A stretch of DNA of 64,000 bases, taken from the NCBI RefSeq assembly GCF_040802235.1, contig NC_133161.1, positions 16,509,001 through 16,573,000 on the forward strand, read 5' to 3'. Numbering within the stretch: position 1 is the stretch's first letter; each line of letters begins with the position of its first letter. The stretch is from Manis javanica (lineage: Eukaryota > Chordata > Mammalia > Pholidota > Manidae). Positions 1 through 10,835 of the stretch are shown piece by piece. The position numbers were made by a program, and so were the translations under genes. A model generated the notes under the pieces. The model ran no database searches. It had not been told where the DNA came from and was given only the letters and a program-made list of their open reading frames with translations.

Positions 1-1019
1 AAAAACACCGGAATGTTAGCTGGAGTTGTTTCTGCCTTACAGAACTGAGTTTTGTTTTTTTGTATATTCTCAGTTCTGTGATGAGTTCATATTAGATTGG
101 CTTACTTAGAATAAAAGGTGATATGTAAATATTTTATCAGCTAGATTTTTTTTGGTTGCAAAAAGCATAAATTGACTAACAAGTCAAGAAGGAATTTTTG
201 AAGATGGACTAGTCTGTAGAACCAAAAGCTAGCGGACCAAGCTCAGAAGAGGCTGGAGCTGTGGCACCTACTGGCCTCTGGGGAGCAAAAACTTCTCAAT
301 TGGTGATGCCACCAGAATAAATGAACTCTTGACTTTGTATTCTCTCCTTGTTCTTTCCAGACAAGATTGAAAATCCAGAAGTGAGCGTCCTGCTTGAGTC
401 AAATAAATCTTTGACACTTGGCGTCATGGCATCCTGAGTTACATACAGCCTCAGGACTCTCATACTGGGGACAAATGGTTCCCCAAAATGAAATTAGGAT
501 GCTGTTTTCAAAAGAAGGGAAATTAACTCTGGCAACTAAAAGCAACAGATGTTCACTATAATACTTAACTTCTTGTTAATACAGAATTGCAGTTTACAGT
601 GCTAGTCATAAAAACAGCCATCAAAATGCAGACAAAATAATTTGTTTTGAATACAATGATGGCAGTTTTGTCACTTACCCAGCCTTGAAGACCTAACACA
701 TTTGAAGTTCTCACAGATTTCTCTCCCACTTGACTAAGTTCTGTTTGTTCTTTGGGCAGTTAAATGCTATTAGAAAGTGAGGAAATAGAGAATTTTATAA
801 TCATATGGAGGAGGACTTTGTGATAATTGAACACTTTCTGGAATGTCATCTTCTCCTTGGCTTACCTAGTGAGCTTGTACTTACTCATCAAGATGCAGCT
901 CAAGCATGACTTCATCTGAGACTTTGTCCCTTCCCCCTCCTACCACATCCCAGGCTAGTTCACAGGCCACTCACGGCTATGCATAATGCTATTACTGTTC
1001 TCATCCCACTACGTTGTAC

Positions 1020-1150
1020 TGGTCATTCGCCCATCTCCCACACTAGCCAGACTGGCAGACTCTCTGTCTGGTTTTTCTTTGATTCTCAGCACCTTATACA
1101 GTGTCTGCACATTGCACATACAGTAAATATTTGTTGAATAATTGAATGAA
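1020..1150 (+). repeat. L2 3'-end remnant (likely)
   Basis: The text runs from a 'cagactctctgtctggttttt' type segment through 'cagcaccttatacagtgtctgcacat' to 'cagtaaatatttgttgaat..aatgaat'. This is the order of phrases at the 3' end of mammalian L2 (company of 'cagcacctagcacagtgcctggcac' and 'aataaatatttgttgaatgaatg'). It is heavily diverged, with no clear boundaries or target duplication. It lies inside the MTPN intron. Confidence 0.5.
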
Positions 1151-1504
1151 TTTGCCAGAGAATGGGAATAAGGCATTCCATATGAAACCCAGCATGTATA
1201 AAGGCATGGCATGTGGTGTTTCAAGAAATGGTGAGAAATTCCATAGTTAGAGCGCAGAGAGATTAATGGGAGAAGAGACTGGTGAGTCTGACTAGATTTG
1301 GTCTCTAAAGGACCATTAATGCCAAGTTTAGCCAGCTCTGTAGGCCTTAGGAAAAGAATGGTGTGATTTGGTAAAAGGGGGAGGGGAGGACACTAGAGGC
1401 TATTTGATCAATTTATGCTGGTTGGGGCTGGAACTAGCAGAACCCTCAAGTGGTGGAATATTGCTGTCTCTGGGAGGGAAAGAGGTTCAGACCTGGTTTG
1501 GGAA

Positions 1505-1645
1505 ACAGACTCATCTACCATGCAGTAGGCACTTCTCTAAAAGGTACTGGGAACATAGTGGTGAATAGTACAGACAAGATTCCTGCTTCCAAAGAGCTTC
1601 ATTCTAGTGAGGGCAGACGAATTGACACATAAGTATGTACGCATT
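1505..1645 (+). repeat. L2-like remnant in intron
   Basis: A diverged segment has the order 'gcagtaggcacttctctaaaaggtactgggaacatagtggtgaata..acagacaag..tcctgcttccaaagagcttcattctagtgag'. It matches a very common ancient mammalian repeat phrase (shrinking 'caggcactgtgctaggtgctggggatacaatggtgaac..gtccctgccctcatggagcttacagtctagtg'). I assign it to the L2/ancient LINE group only tentatively. A second copy of the same phrase lies at about 60205-60600. Confidence 0.45.
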
Positions 1646-2260
1646 CTCAACACTGAAATGCCGTGTTGCAAGTTAAAAATTCCAGAACAGCATGCCCCAA
1701 GTAAACAGTTAAAAGCAGACTGGAGAGTTACTTCTCTGAGTGTAGAAGGGAACCTCTTTTTATAGCCCATATCTTAGTTATTTACTGCTAAGTTTTTATA
1801 AGAATAATGACCAATATTACACATTTTAAGAACATGTCTAAAATGAAAGGTTTGTAAGCTCTGCACTGTAGAATATGTAATATGCACTCTCCAAAAAGTG
1901 TTGTGAAGAAAAAAATTTGTCACAGTAAAATTAGCAAAAGTGATTTTTCTGCATTTTATACTACACATTTTTTGTAAAGATTAATTGGGTAAGTATTTGA
2001 TAGTATAAATAAAAATAAAAACCAGTCATTGCCTACATTACTGGCAGTTTCTAGTGCCTGAAAAATAATCTGGCATTTTTACAACTTAATCCATAACCTT
2101 GCCTGCTGTTTAGTTTTCTTTTTTCCAGAATGGACTCCATTAGTCAAGGAATTTATAATTCTTGATGTAAATATTAGCCTGTGCTGAATAATGTGTTCTT
2201 TCCATTCTCTTCTTTCACTTCGGGCTCATTTAATGACACAGGCTCTTTGCTCTCTTCCAG

Positions 2261-2347
2261 GGCGCTGATAAGACTGTGAAAGGTCCAGATGGACTAACTG
2301 CCTTTGAAGCCACTGACAACCAGGCAATCAAAGCTCTTCTTCAGTGA
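2261..2347 (+). CDS. MTPN: Myotrophin (V-1), terminal coding exon
   Basis: This is the last coding exon of myotrophin, a roughly 118-residue ankyrin-repeat protein. Myotrophin binds the actin capping protein CapZ and blocks barbed-end capping; it has also been linked to NF-kappaB signalling and cardiac hypertrophy. The exon starts in phase 0 right after the acceptor AG at 2259-2260. It reads [20 protein letters not shown] followed by QAIKALLQ and TGA (2345-2347). These 28 residues match the end of the last ankyrin repeat and the C-terminal helix of the vertebrate protein, as I recall it, without a gap. The upstream exons, encoding about 90 residues, lie outside the window to the left. The frame is intact, with no stop or shift. 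A processed pseudogene is excluded by the intron directly upstream. Confidence 0.95.
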   Translation, partial: GADKTVKGPDGLTAFEATDNQAIKALLQ

Positions 2348-2590
2348 TGGGCGATGGGCTAACAGCTCTGGAAGAATGACTCTCCTGTGGCCTCACACTG
2401 CTGCCTGTCTGTCTGTCACTCTATCTGCCAGCTTCTTCAACTAAATACTTTAAGAGGGGTGAGGGGAGAGAGAAATTCATAACAAATCAGATTACCAGGG
2501 GAAAAAAACCAATATTTTGGAGGAGAGGGAACAAACCATGATCAGGCTTTTACTGGAAATCCTGATCCAGTCAGCCTCTTTTCCATTTCC

Positions 2591-2596
2591 AATAAA
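2591..2596 (+). promoter_or_regulatory. Possible proximal polyadenylation signal
   Basis: A perfect AATAAA lies 244 bases after the MTPN stop codon. No clear GT-rich downstream element follows it, so use is uncertain. If used, the short isoform would keep the seed match at 2529-2535 but lose the LUZP6 region and the distal seed match. Confidence 0.35.
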
Positions 2597-4740
2597 ATAT
2601 TCAGCTTAAACCCAAGGGAGAGCAAAGACAAAACATACCACCGGTAACATTTGACCTCTTCAGCTCCCTAGCTAATTCATTAATTAGATTGTGTCGAGGG
2701 TCTGACTATACAAAGGCCAGCTCTACATGTCGTAGCCTAACTGCGAGCAGTAGTGGCTGCTCTGACAAAAACTTCGGGTGCTGAGATCCGTCATTAGTTC
2801 TAGCCTTCTGCCTTAAGATGCCCTCTCCTGGGGGGGGTCTCCGGCGGTTAGGAGCGCTGCCTGTGGTTGGCGAGCAGGCCTCCCTCGGTGGCTCGGCTCA
2901 GTTACGGTGAGGGAGAGGCACACTCTAAACTGCTGGATGCCTGAACTTGGGATTTCCTCTCCCCTTAAACATGGATTTCATGTCTTCAGATAAAACTGAC
3001 TGGTTTTATTTATAAAATCTTAAGTTTTGGAAGTCTAAAGGAGAAATCATTCCAGTATGCATAATTTTTTTCTCCTCTAGATTCAGACATTTATATAACA
3101 TTGAAACACTTTCAAACTCCTGCTGGTAGTAAAAGGGGATTTAAAAGCAGAATCATAGCCATAAGCCCGTTACTATCATATAAAGAGAACAGTTATCTTA
3201 GTACCTATGGATTTTCTTCATTTGCTATTGGAATGGATTGGCCTCCGTTATGTTTGGAGAATCAAGGAACTTTCTCTGGAATGCCTCTCTCAGACCCAAC
3301 TTGGATTACTTACTGCACCAAAGCTGTCACTGGGGAGATTTACTATTTGGACAAATTTAACCCCATCCATCCCTTCAAAAATATTCTTATTACCAGGTTT
3401 CCGGGACTTGTTGATAGGCTTCTGCTGAACATACACCAACCCACCCACATATTTGTTTCTTTTTTAAGTCATCATTGCATAAAGTGTGACATCTTCAACA
3501 TGTGTTCTGTGTTCTTAAAATATAGTGCCCTAAAATGGTGTTCTTACGACCTGCAGAAAATATTTAGACACATTTTCAAATGTTTACTTCATTAGCAGTA
3601 CAACTAATTAGAACATGCACCCTAAAATTTGCTATCTTGCATTTAAAATATTAAAATTATATTGACTTGCCATCAATATAAGCTTACTAAAAATACTAGG
3701 GATTTTCCTTAGCCAAATCATACAGTAATTGAATGTACCTCAAATTTTTAAAAACAGGATTGTCAGGGAAGGGCTTATATTCAGATTGTGGATAATTAAC
3801 AGTTGATTTTTTTAAGGCAGTGTAGCATTCTGCAGCAAGGTTAAGCTAGAATCAAAACCAGTTAGCTGATAACAAATCTTATTGGTCAGTTGCTGATTGG
3901 TTGGTGTGTGGTTTGTGTGCATGAGAGTGTGTGTGTGTGTATGTGAGTCCCATGAATTCTTTTTTTATACTGTGGGGGTTTTTTTGCTTTTGACTAGCCT
4001 AACCCTGTAGTTTTCCTGCGTTCAAGAAAACAATCACAAAATGGTGACTTAAATACTTGCATGTATTTGACTAATTCTCCTGTCTTAATGCAGCCTAGTA
4101 GAGTTGGAGTAGAAGTCAGTAGTCAGTATTTATTACCTTACTGAACTGAAACTATGCTGTCAGAAGCTGGAGGGCACTCTTCCCGTCTCTGAGTACCCAG
4201 ACAGGGGGCTCCGATATCTTTGTTTTCACCTATCGGCATAATGCTATTAAAAGGCTGGGATTTTACCCTCTGCACAGTTTTTGCCTTTACTTTTCAAAGT
4301 GTCCTGTTGTTGGCTTCTGTAGAGCGCGCTGGCCTACGCTCCCTGAGCCGGGTCTGCCTGCTCGAGGCACCTGCCGCAGGGACCACGGGGCTGCCCGCGC
4401 ACTCCGTGTGATAGTCCTCGCGACTGCAGGAGAGGCTACTCCGCCTTCCCTCTTCTTCCTCTGCCATTTTGTAAATCCCACAACTACAAAGCAGTTGCTT
4501 GAGAAAATAACATAGAATAGACTGACCAAGATGGTTAACAGTTTTTTTTTACTAGGTTATTTATATTTCTGAACCACTTGGCAGAGAAATTCACGACACT
4601 TAATGTTCGTATTTTGAGTAAAGGAAGTTAAAACCATGTCTGCTTTTTGGTACTACATGCATTAGTGAAAGGTTAAGTAGGTTTTCTTCTCCACTGAAAT
4701 AATATTTAACATCTCAGAAAAAATCTTGCATGTTCTGTAG

Positions 4741-4896
<156 letters not shown>

Positions 4897-5393
4897 CCTT
4901 TCTGTGCATCGCTCACCTAGTCTAAACCCAGTGGGGCATGAAGGAGAGGCAGGTGGGTGCAGTGTGCAAGCTGCAAGCAAGTAGGCCCTTTATTCACTCA
5001 TTTCTTTCTTCCAAATAATGGATTTTAAGTCTGTATACCTATTTGACATTTTTTTTCCTGAAACTGCAACTAAGCTGCTGTTTTCTTCCATGCAACATTA
5101 TATGCTCAATTGTCTATAGAAGCTGGTGAGAGTGCCCTCCCACATAAGAAATTGCAGTGTTTTGCATGCAAATTTTTAAAAATTTAAATTGTCCTGATTC
5201 TATTTTGTAAATGGAGAAACAATCATATCTTTCTAAGCAGTAATGGAGGAAGACTAGTGCTTTGTGCATTTTGATAGATTTGAGTTCATTTTTCCACATT
5301 GTAATACTTTTGACACAGTTGGGTTTCTCATATTACCCTAGTTCATGTACATCCGAATGCTAAATAATACTGTGTTTTGGTTTTGTGTTGCAA

Positions 5394-5400
5394 GAACAAA
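5394..5400 (+). promoter_or_regulatory. miR-375 seed match (7mer-A1), distal 3' UTR
   Basis: GAACAAA pairs with nucleotides 2-7 of miR-375 and has the A opposite position 1. MTPN is an experimentally established miR-375 target in pancreatic beta cells, where it affects insulin secretion. The match ends 3 nt before the AATAAA polyadenylation hexamer. A second identical 7-mer is at 2529-2535. I cannot tell from sequence alone which one is the tested site. Confidence 0.5.
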
Positions 5401-5403
5401 TGG

Positions 5404-5409
5404 AATAAA
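5404..5409 (+). terminator. MTPN: MTPN main polyadenylation signal
   Basis: AATAAA is followed 12-17 bases later by a probable CTACA cleavage site and then a GT-rich downstream element at 5427-5440 (gctgatgtgtgggc). The spacing is textbook for a mammalian poly(A) site. No other gene-like sequence follows. Confidence 0.8.
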
Positions 5410-5425
5410 CTTGAATTGTGCTACA

Positions 5426-7904
5426 GCTGATGTGTGGGCAGCACTTTTCTCTCTCGGTGACTCTTCCCTTCCTTGTCCGATCTGCACTGTAGCCCACTTG
5501 TAGAAAAAAAGTGGAAAGAAAATAAGACACAGGAGAGATACAATTGAAATAAACTGGACTACTCATCAGGAAGTTTTGCTTTTGTATCTGTCTCCTGATA
5601 CTAATTGTTGTAAGTGTTCAGTATTCCTCTTGGTGTTCCTAGAGCATCAGGGCGGAAGAGAACAAGGTCATGTTTGATCCTTTGATATGCTCATTTAAAT
5701 TGCTGCGTATTCTGGAGGGTCATGTTTTCCAAACTCACTTGACCATGAACACGTTTAGGGTGTACTTCTCAGGACAAAATGTTCTGATTTAACATTAAAT
5801 CACTTTGAACCTCAAAAAACTGAACAAGATTATATATAAAATTAGTTTGATTCTGTTGTAATCTTAGTCAACACCCTAAGACTGTTATTGTGTAGTTTAC
5901 TTTTGAAGTGGTCCATGAATGATAGAAAAAAATATGTGCAGATACTGAATGAAGTACAGTGACAGCTACCTCAGACCTTTCATGTTGCCAACAGGTATAA
6001 ATGTGGGGTGGCATGTGTGGCTGTACGTGAGCGTGTTCATGGGAAAATTTTTAAGCAATGAAGTTACTTATTTGAATTGTCTATAAGAGTGTTTAAAAAT
6101 GATTAAATACATTTTACAAGGAACAGAGCCCCTCCTGTAATCACTGAAGAGCAGACCAGTATATGTCAACAGAAGGCACACAACTGGAGGCTGGAAAGAG
6201 CCGAGAGTGAGTTCCTGGGAAATTCCTTAGTAATTAGGGACCAGCTATCACAGGACTTTGAAGCAGCAGTTCATTGGACTGTATTTAAGGTTTTTTCTCC
6301 AAGGCTGGTGATTCTCAAAAATCAGTTACTCCCAGGACTAGCAACAACATCCCTGTAACCTAGGAACTTGAAGAAGATGCCCAGCCTGGGCCTGCTGAAC
6401 CAAACAGGTTGGCCCCGGAAATCATGTTTTAACAAGCCCTCCAGGTGATTCTGATACACAGTCAAGTCTGGACCATTGTACAAGACCATAAAGAGAGAAA
6501 TAGTAAAAAGCCTGTAAATAAGATGTCATCAAGGGTGGCTTCCTGTATGAGATAAATAGCTTTTAACATGTGAGAGGGGCTCTGGACAAAAGTTAGGGTA
6601 AGGTGTAACAGTGGCTCTGAAGATGGAATGCTTGTGAGAATAGCCCTTAATTATTCTTGGAGTTTCTTGCCTAAAGGATGTCCTGTCAGTAGTTGTGGAC
6701 AGTGTCTCTGCTATCCACAGCAGCCCAGAGTACAGTCTGAGTGGTGAACTGCTGAGACTTGAGCCCTGCCAAAGTCTTTTCCTTGAATTCCAAGGCAAGG
6801 TGAGGGGAGCATGCAGGGTATTTTGGGAGATGTCATGAATCTCCTATCTTGGTGCATGCCAAGTTGCAGGTCACTAAGGGTTGCTCTGGTCACACAGTTA
6901 CGTCCCTGCAGGCAGCCTGCCAGTCCTACAGCCGGAGAGCCACTCAGAGAGGCCAAGTACTGCTTTCTTAGCCCCACTGCTCTGTGCAGTGAGTATGGAT
7001 TCTCCACAGTGGGTGCTCCCCTGGCTCAGGAACAGCCACCTTTGTGCCCACTGATCATTCTCTGGGGGTCCACTATCTCCTAGGTACTAGCCAGACCATC
7101 ATACATGAGCCATAGCATATTTTCCTTCAAGACCTTTACTTCATGAAATACAATTAGTGGCTGAGAATTTATCAACAGCCTTAACAGCACCTGTCACATG
7201 GTAGACATTCACTGTATTTATTCTGAACTGTCAAACCATTACACAGTCAAGTGTGAGATAAGCTTTAGTACAGTAAATCTTGGCTAAAGGATTACTGGCT
7301 GTGGTGGGACCATAGGACTAAACCTAAGTGCATGTACCTATTCATTGGCCAGCTAGCCTCAGAGACACTACTGATGTTGCAAACCTAAATCGATAAAATA
7401 AGGACAAAGTATCACAGAGTCACACATTTCATGAGGCAATGCTGATCAATGCAGATCAAATGCAGGTCACTTGGCCATTGTGGCATATATGGAAACAGCT
7501 ATAAATAGAATAGCAAAACAAAGCACTGTCTGGCCACCCCTAGCAGCTTCTATTCAGAAGCTACAGTAGCAAGGTTAGTCTATTAACAGGGTTTGGATAG
7601 AATGAGGGGTCACACGTCTGACGACTTTGACAGCCACAGCACCTCATCGCACAAAGGAAAATGATGCACAGACAATCCCAGCCACAGGGTGTTGGTTTGA
7701 GGATATCACTAGATAACTAAAATCATTTTTTAAAGGAGTGATATTTTTCTAAGGTTTAACAAATCCAAAAATGTATTAATGGATTTGTATATGTCCCTGC
7801 CATCCAAAACTACTCCATATACTCATGCACATCCCCTTGGCAGGCCACCAATTCTAGCTATGCTGCCATTGCTTGCGATTTGCTAGTCAGATTTCAGTAG
7901 GCTT
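5426..7904. other. Intergenic sequence downstream of MTPN
   Basis: No coding region or RNA gene is recognised. One diverged hAT-type MITE sits near 6305-6480, and a weak MIR-like phrase ('agcacctgtcacatggtagacattcactgtatttatt') is at about 7187-7222. The remaining sequence is unique by eye, with short chance ORFs only. Confidence 0.6.
6305..6480. repeat. MER5-type hAT-Charlie MITE, diverged
   Basis: The segment opens with 'ggtgattctcaaaaatcagt', contains 'tgcccagcctgggcc' and '..aacaagccctccaggtgattctgatacaca', and closes near 'tctggaccattgta'. This is the order of the MER5A consensus (short inverted termini, then 'ctccaggtgattctgat'). About 170 bp are present. No convincing 8-bp target duplication is visible. 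Confidence 0.55.
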
Positions 7905-8034
7905 AAAAGTACTCCAGCCTAGGGGCTCTCTTGTCCCCTCCAGGCGTGAGCCAGGAGCTCTGTCCTCTCGCTTTCTCTCTAAATAAAGCCTCTGCTTTGC
8001 TCTCCTAAAAAAAAAAAAAAAGTACTCCAGCCTA
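7905..8034 (+). mobile_element. Short L1-mobilised retroposon made of an LTR R region
   Basis: A 17-bp direct repeat, AAAAGTACTCCAGCCTA, occurs at 7905-7921 and 8018-8034. The left copy is preceded by TT, so the nick site is the classical L1 endonuclease motif TT/AAAA. Between the copies is about 85 bp starting GGGGCTCTCTTG and ending AATAAAGCCTCTGCTTTGCTC plus about 15 A. The body looks like the R region of a gammaretrovirus-like LTR, from the cap site to the poly(A) site: pyrimidine-rich, an AATAAA near its 3' end, and GCTTTGCTC before the tail. The inference is that a tiny capped and polyadenylated R-only RNA was copied by L1. The perfect duplications imply a fairly young insertion. The source LTR family was not identified; it is not the LTR seen at 41-42 kb. 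Confidence 0.75.
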
Positions 8035-8084
8035 AGCTAAGTGATGTTAATTTGATAACTAAAATTTTTTTAATTAACATTTAA

Positions 8085-8200
8085 TTAAGCATGCTGAGAA
8101 CTTTTACCACATAACCTCAATTTTCACAACAATCCTGTTGAAAAGAGAGACAGCTAAGAGGTTCAATAACTTGCTCAGAGTCAGTAAATAGCTCATGAAG
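8085..8200 (-). repeat. MIR SINE remnant
   Basis: The order 'cctcaattttcacaacaatcctg..gaaaagagagacagctaagaggttcaataacttgctcagagtcagtaaatagctcatg' is the reverse-strand MIR core ('gagaggttaagtaacttgcccaaggtcacacagc'). It is diverged and truncated, as expected of this Mesozoic family. Confidence 0.7.
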
Positions 8201-8355
8201 AGTAAATTTAGTTCTGATTTTAGAGCACATGCTCCTTCAATTAAGCAAAAAATAAAAGCTGTTCACTCCTGGGTACCCAAAACCAGTGCTCATAAGTACT
8301 CCCTCACAAAATGTGGGTTTGATGAGCGGGGAGGCTCTGCAGCTCTGGGGCTCTA

Positions 8356-10025
8356 TTTTTTTTTTTTAACTTTAAACAGATCTCCAGAACATTTTTGCAT
8401 ACTCTGTAACTTTTAACTAACACCCCCTGCCTAGCCCTTGGCAACTGCCATTCTGCTCTGTACTTGTATGAGTTTGACTATTTTAGATTACACACAGAAG
8501 TGAGGTCATGCATTATTTGTCCTTTGTCTGGTTTATGTCATTTACATTAATGACATCAAGGTCCATCTATATTGTTGCAAATCACAGGATTTCTTTCTCT
8601 TTTAGGGCTGAGTAATATTCCATGTTATGTGTCTACTGCGTTTTCTTTTTCCATTTGTACAGGACACTTAAGTTGTTTTCATATCTTGGCTATTGTGAAT
8701 AATGCTACAGTGAACATGGAAATGCGAATCAGATCTCTCTCTCAGATCTAGTTTTCAATTATTTTGGACATATCCCCAGAAATGGGATTGCTGGATCAAA
8801 TGTTAATTCTAGTTGTAATTTTTTAAGGAACCTCCATACTGTTTTCCACAGTGGCTGCACCACCTACATTCCCACCAGCAATGTACACAGGCTTCCTTTT
8901 CTCCACACCAACACTTGTCCTATGGTGGTGTTCTGATAATAGCCAACCAAACAGACAGGAAGTGATATCTCACTGGGGTGTTGATTTGCATTTCCCTGAT
9001 GATTACTGACATTGAACAGCTTCTCATACACCTGCTGGCCATTTGTATATCTTCTTTGGAAAATGCCTGTTTGGGTGCCCATTTTGTAATCAAGCTGTTG
9101 GGGTTTTTGTGCTATTGAGTTATGGGAGTTCCTTACATAATTTGGATATTAACACTTTATCAGATATTTGGCCTGCAAATATTTTCTCCCATTCAGTAGG
9201 TTGCCTTTTCATCTTGTTGCTGATTTCCTTTCTAGTTGGGTGCAATCCACATGTCTATTTGTGCGTTTGTTGCCTCATCATATCCCAAAAAATCATTGCC
9301 AAGACAAATGTCAGAAGCTTTTACCCTGTTTCTTCTGTTTGTTCAAAAGTTCAAGTCTTTAATCTATTCTGATTGTATTATATGGTGTGAAATAAGGGTC
9401 CAGTTCTCATTCTTTTGCATGTGAATATCCAATTTTCCCAATATCATTTATCAGAGACTGTTTTTACCCTGTTGATTATTCTTGGCTCCCTTGTCAAATA
9501 TTGACTATTGTTATGTTTCTCACTCTCGTCTGTTCCACCGGTCTGTATGTTTTCATGCCAGTGCCATACGGTTTTGATTACTGTAGCTTGGTAGTATTAT
9601 TTTAAATCAGTGTATATGATACCTCCAGATTTGTTCTTGTTCAAAATTGCTTTAGCCTTCCAGGGTCTTTGGTGGCTCCAAATGAATTGGAGAATTGTTT
9701 TTCTGTTTCTATAAAAATGTCATTGGGATTTTGTTAGGGATTTCATTGAATCCATAGATTGTTTTGCAAAGCACGGACATTTAAGACTCTAATAGTCCAT
9801 GAATATGAGACTATCCTTCCATTTATTAGTAGCTTGAGTTTTCTCAAAATTTTGTAGTTTTTCATTTTTTGCCTGTTTTTTTCCCCAAGTATTTTATTAT
9901 TTTTGATGCTGTTGTAACTGGAATTTTTTTTACAAAAAAAATAGTTGTTAGTGTACAAAAATGCCACAGATTTTTTGTAGGTTGATTTATGTATCCTGCA
10001 ACTTCACTGACTTTAGTTCTAACAG
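8356..10025 (-). mobile_element. 5'-truncated L1 (ORF2 3' half and 3' UTR)
   Basis: A poly-T run at 8356-8367 marks the poly(A) tail of a minus-strand L1. The 3' UTR follows, then a long stretch recognisable as reverse-complement ORF2: 'ccatctatattgttgcaaat', 'gggctgagtaatattccat', 'cctccatactgttttccacagtggctgcacc', 'ttgatttgcatttccctgatgatta', 'ttggatattaacactttatcagat', up to 'caacttcactgactttagttctaacag'. Many stops and indels break the frame, so it is a dead copy of a middle-aged L1M/L1P-type family. The reading frames on the + strand here are antisense shadows. Confidence 0.85.
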
Positions 10026-10132
10026 TTTAAAGTTAAAATTGTATACCATAATACTATGAACCTAGAAACGATTATATTCCTATGCTAATCAAAAGTTACA
10101 ACTTAAGGAAGTTAGTTTTATGACATTTTTTG

Positions 10133-10288
10133 TTTCATCATTTTTTTAAAATTTTGATATCATTAATATACAATTACATTAGCAACATTGTGGTTACTAG
10201 ATTTCCCCAATTATCAAGTCCCCACCACATAACCTGTTATAGTCACTGTCCATCAGTGTAGTAAGATGCTGTATTATTTCACCATTTT
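10133..10288 (-). mobile_element. Short truncated L1 3' end with target duplication
   Basis: The body, at about 10145-10276, reads 'aaaattttgatatcattaatatacaattacattagcaacattgtggttactaga..ccccaattatcaagtccccaccacat..cagtcactgtccatcag-type..gtagtaagatgctgta'. This resembles the 3' UTR of a lineage-specific L1, in reverse, with a T-rich run on its left. Imperfect direct repeats TTTCATCATTTT (10133-10144) and TTTCACCATTTT (10277-10288) flank it and look like the target duplication. From memory this L1 3' end is seen in pangolins; the species inference is weak. Confidence 0.6.
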
Positions 10289-10490
10289 AACTGAGAATTT
10301 ACTATGAATTGGGCACCAATCTCAGTACTTATGTAAACTGATTCATTCAGTCACCGTAATAACCTTATGAGGTAGGACTACTGTCATCCCTATTTTCAAA
10401 TGAGAAAACTAAAGCTCAGAGAAGTTAAGTAACTTGCCTGTGGTCACACAGCCAGTTAGTGGTAGGGCTGTGACTTGAACTCAGGCAGTT
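10289..10490 (-). repeat. MIR SINE
   Basis: This is one of the better preserved MIRs here: 'attgggcaccaatctcagtacttatgtaaactgattcattc', 'ataaccttatgaggtaggactactgtcatccctattttcaaatgagaaaactaaagctcagagaagttaagtaacttgcctgtggtcacacagccagttagtgg'. This is the reverse strand of the MIR consensus across nearly its whole length. The short L1 at 10133-10288 inserted at or beside its left edge. Confidence 0.85.
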
Positions 10491-10496
10491 ACTGGA

Positions 10497-10514
10497 ATAT
10501 ATATATATATATAA
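10497..10514. repeat. Short AT dinucleotide run
   Basis: An (AT)n run of about nine units abuts further AT-rich text to 10560. It lies just after the MIR. Confidence 0.8.
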
Positions 10515-10606
10515 TATAGAATATATCTATATGTTAATGTTTATATTCAATATAAAGCAGTACTTGAATATAATGTACCTTTTCCTGGCAGTCTAAAAAT
10601 TATAAC

Positions 10607-10835
10607 TCAAGAATATCAGCAAATTACGGTGTGTGAGCCAAACCTGGCCCACCACCTGTTTTCATAAATGAAGTTTTATTGGAACACAGCCATACTGCAC
10701 ATTCATTTACTGCATATACTGCTTCCATACTTCAACAATAGAGGTTAGTAGTTGCAACAGAGACTGTGTGGCTCTCAAAACCTAAAATATTTACTCTCTG
10801 GCCCTTCACAGAAAAAGAAGCCAACTCCTGATATA
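10607..10835. repeat. hAT-Charlie MITE (MER33-like)
   Basis: The segment has 'cagcaaattacggtgtgtgagccaaacctggcccaccacctgttttcataaatgaagttttattggaacacagccatac', 'agttgcaacagagactgtgtggctctcaaaacctaaaatatttactctctggcccttcacagaaaaag' and 'ccaactcctg'. This is a very well known mammalian MITE whose ends are inverted (cagNNgtcggcaaac / gccgacccctg). The name MER33 is from recall and may be wrong, but the family type (hAT, non-autonomous) is secure. Confidence 0.7.

Larger units (their letters stand above)
1..2260 (+). other. MTPN: MTPN last intron (3' part)
   Basis: This is the intronic sequence in front of the terminal MTPN exon. It ends in a pyrimidine-rich tract and AG (ctctttgctctcttccag, ending at 2260), a standard splice acceptor. 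No other coding exon was recognised. The stretch is AT-rich and mostly unclassified. Two pieces look like old L2-family remnants (about 1020-1150 and 1505-1640). The intron's 5' end lies outside the window, so its length cannot be given. Confidence 0.85.

Noticed and set aside
4220..4529. Opposing 63- and 80-codon frames over the CpG-rich 3' UTR patch
   Set aside because: Short, overlapping, without any family match; explained by local GC richness.
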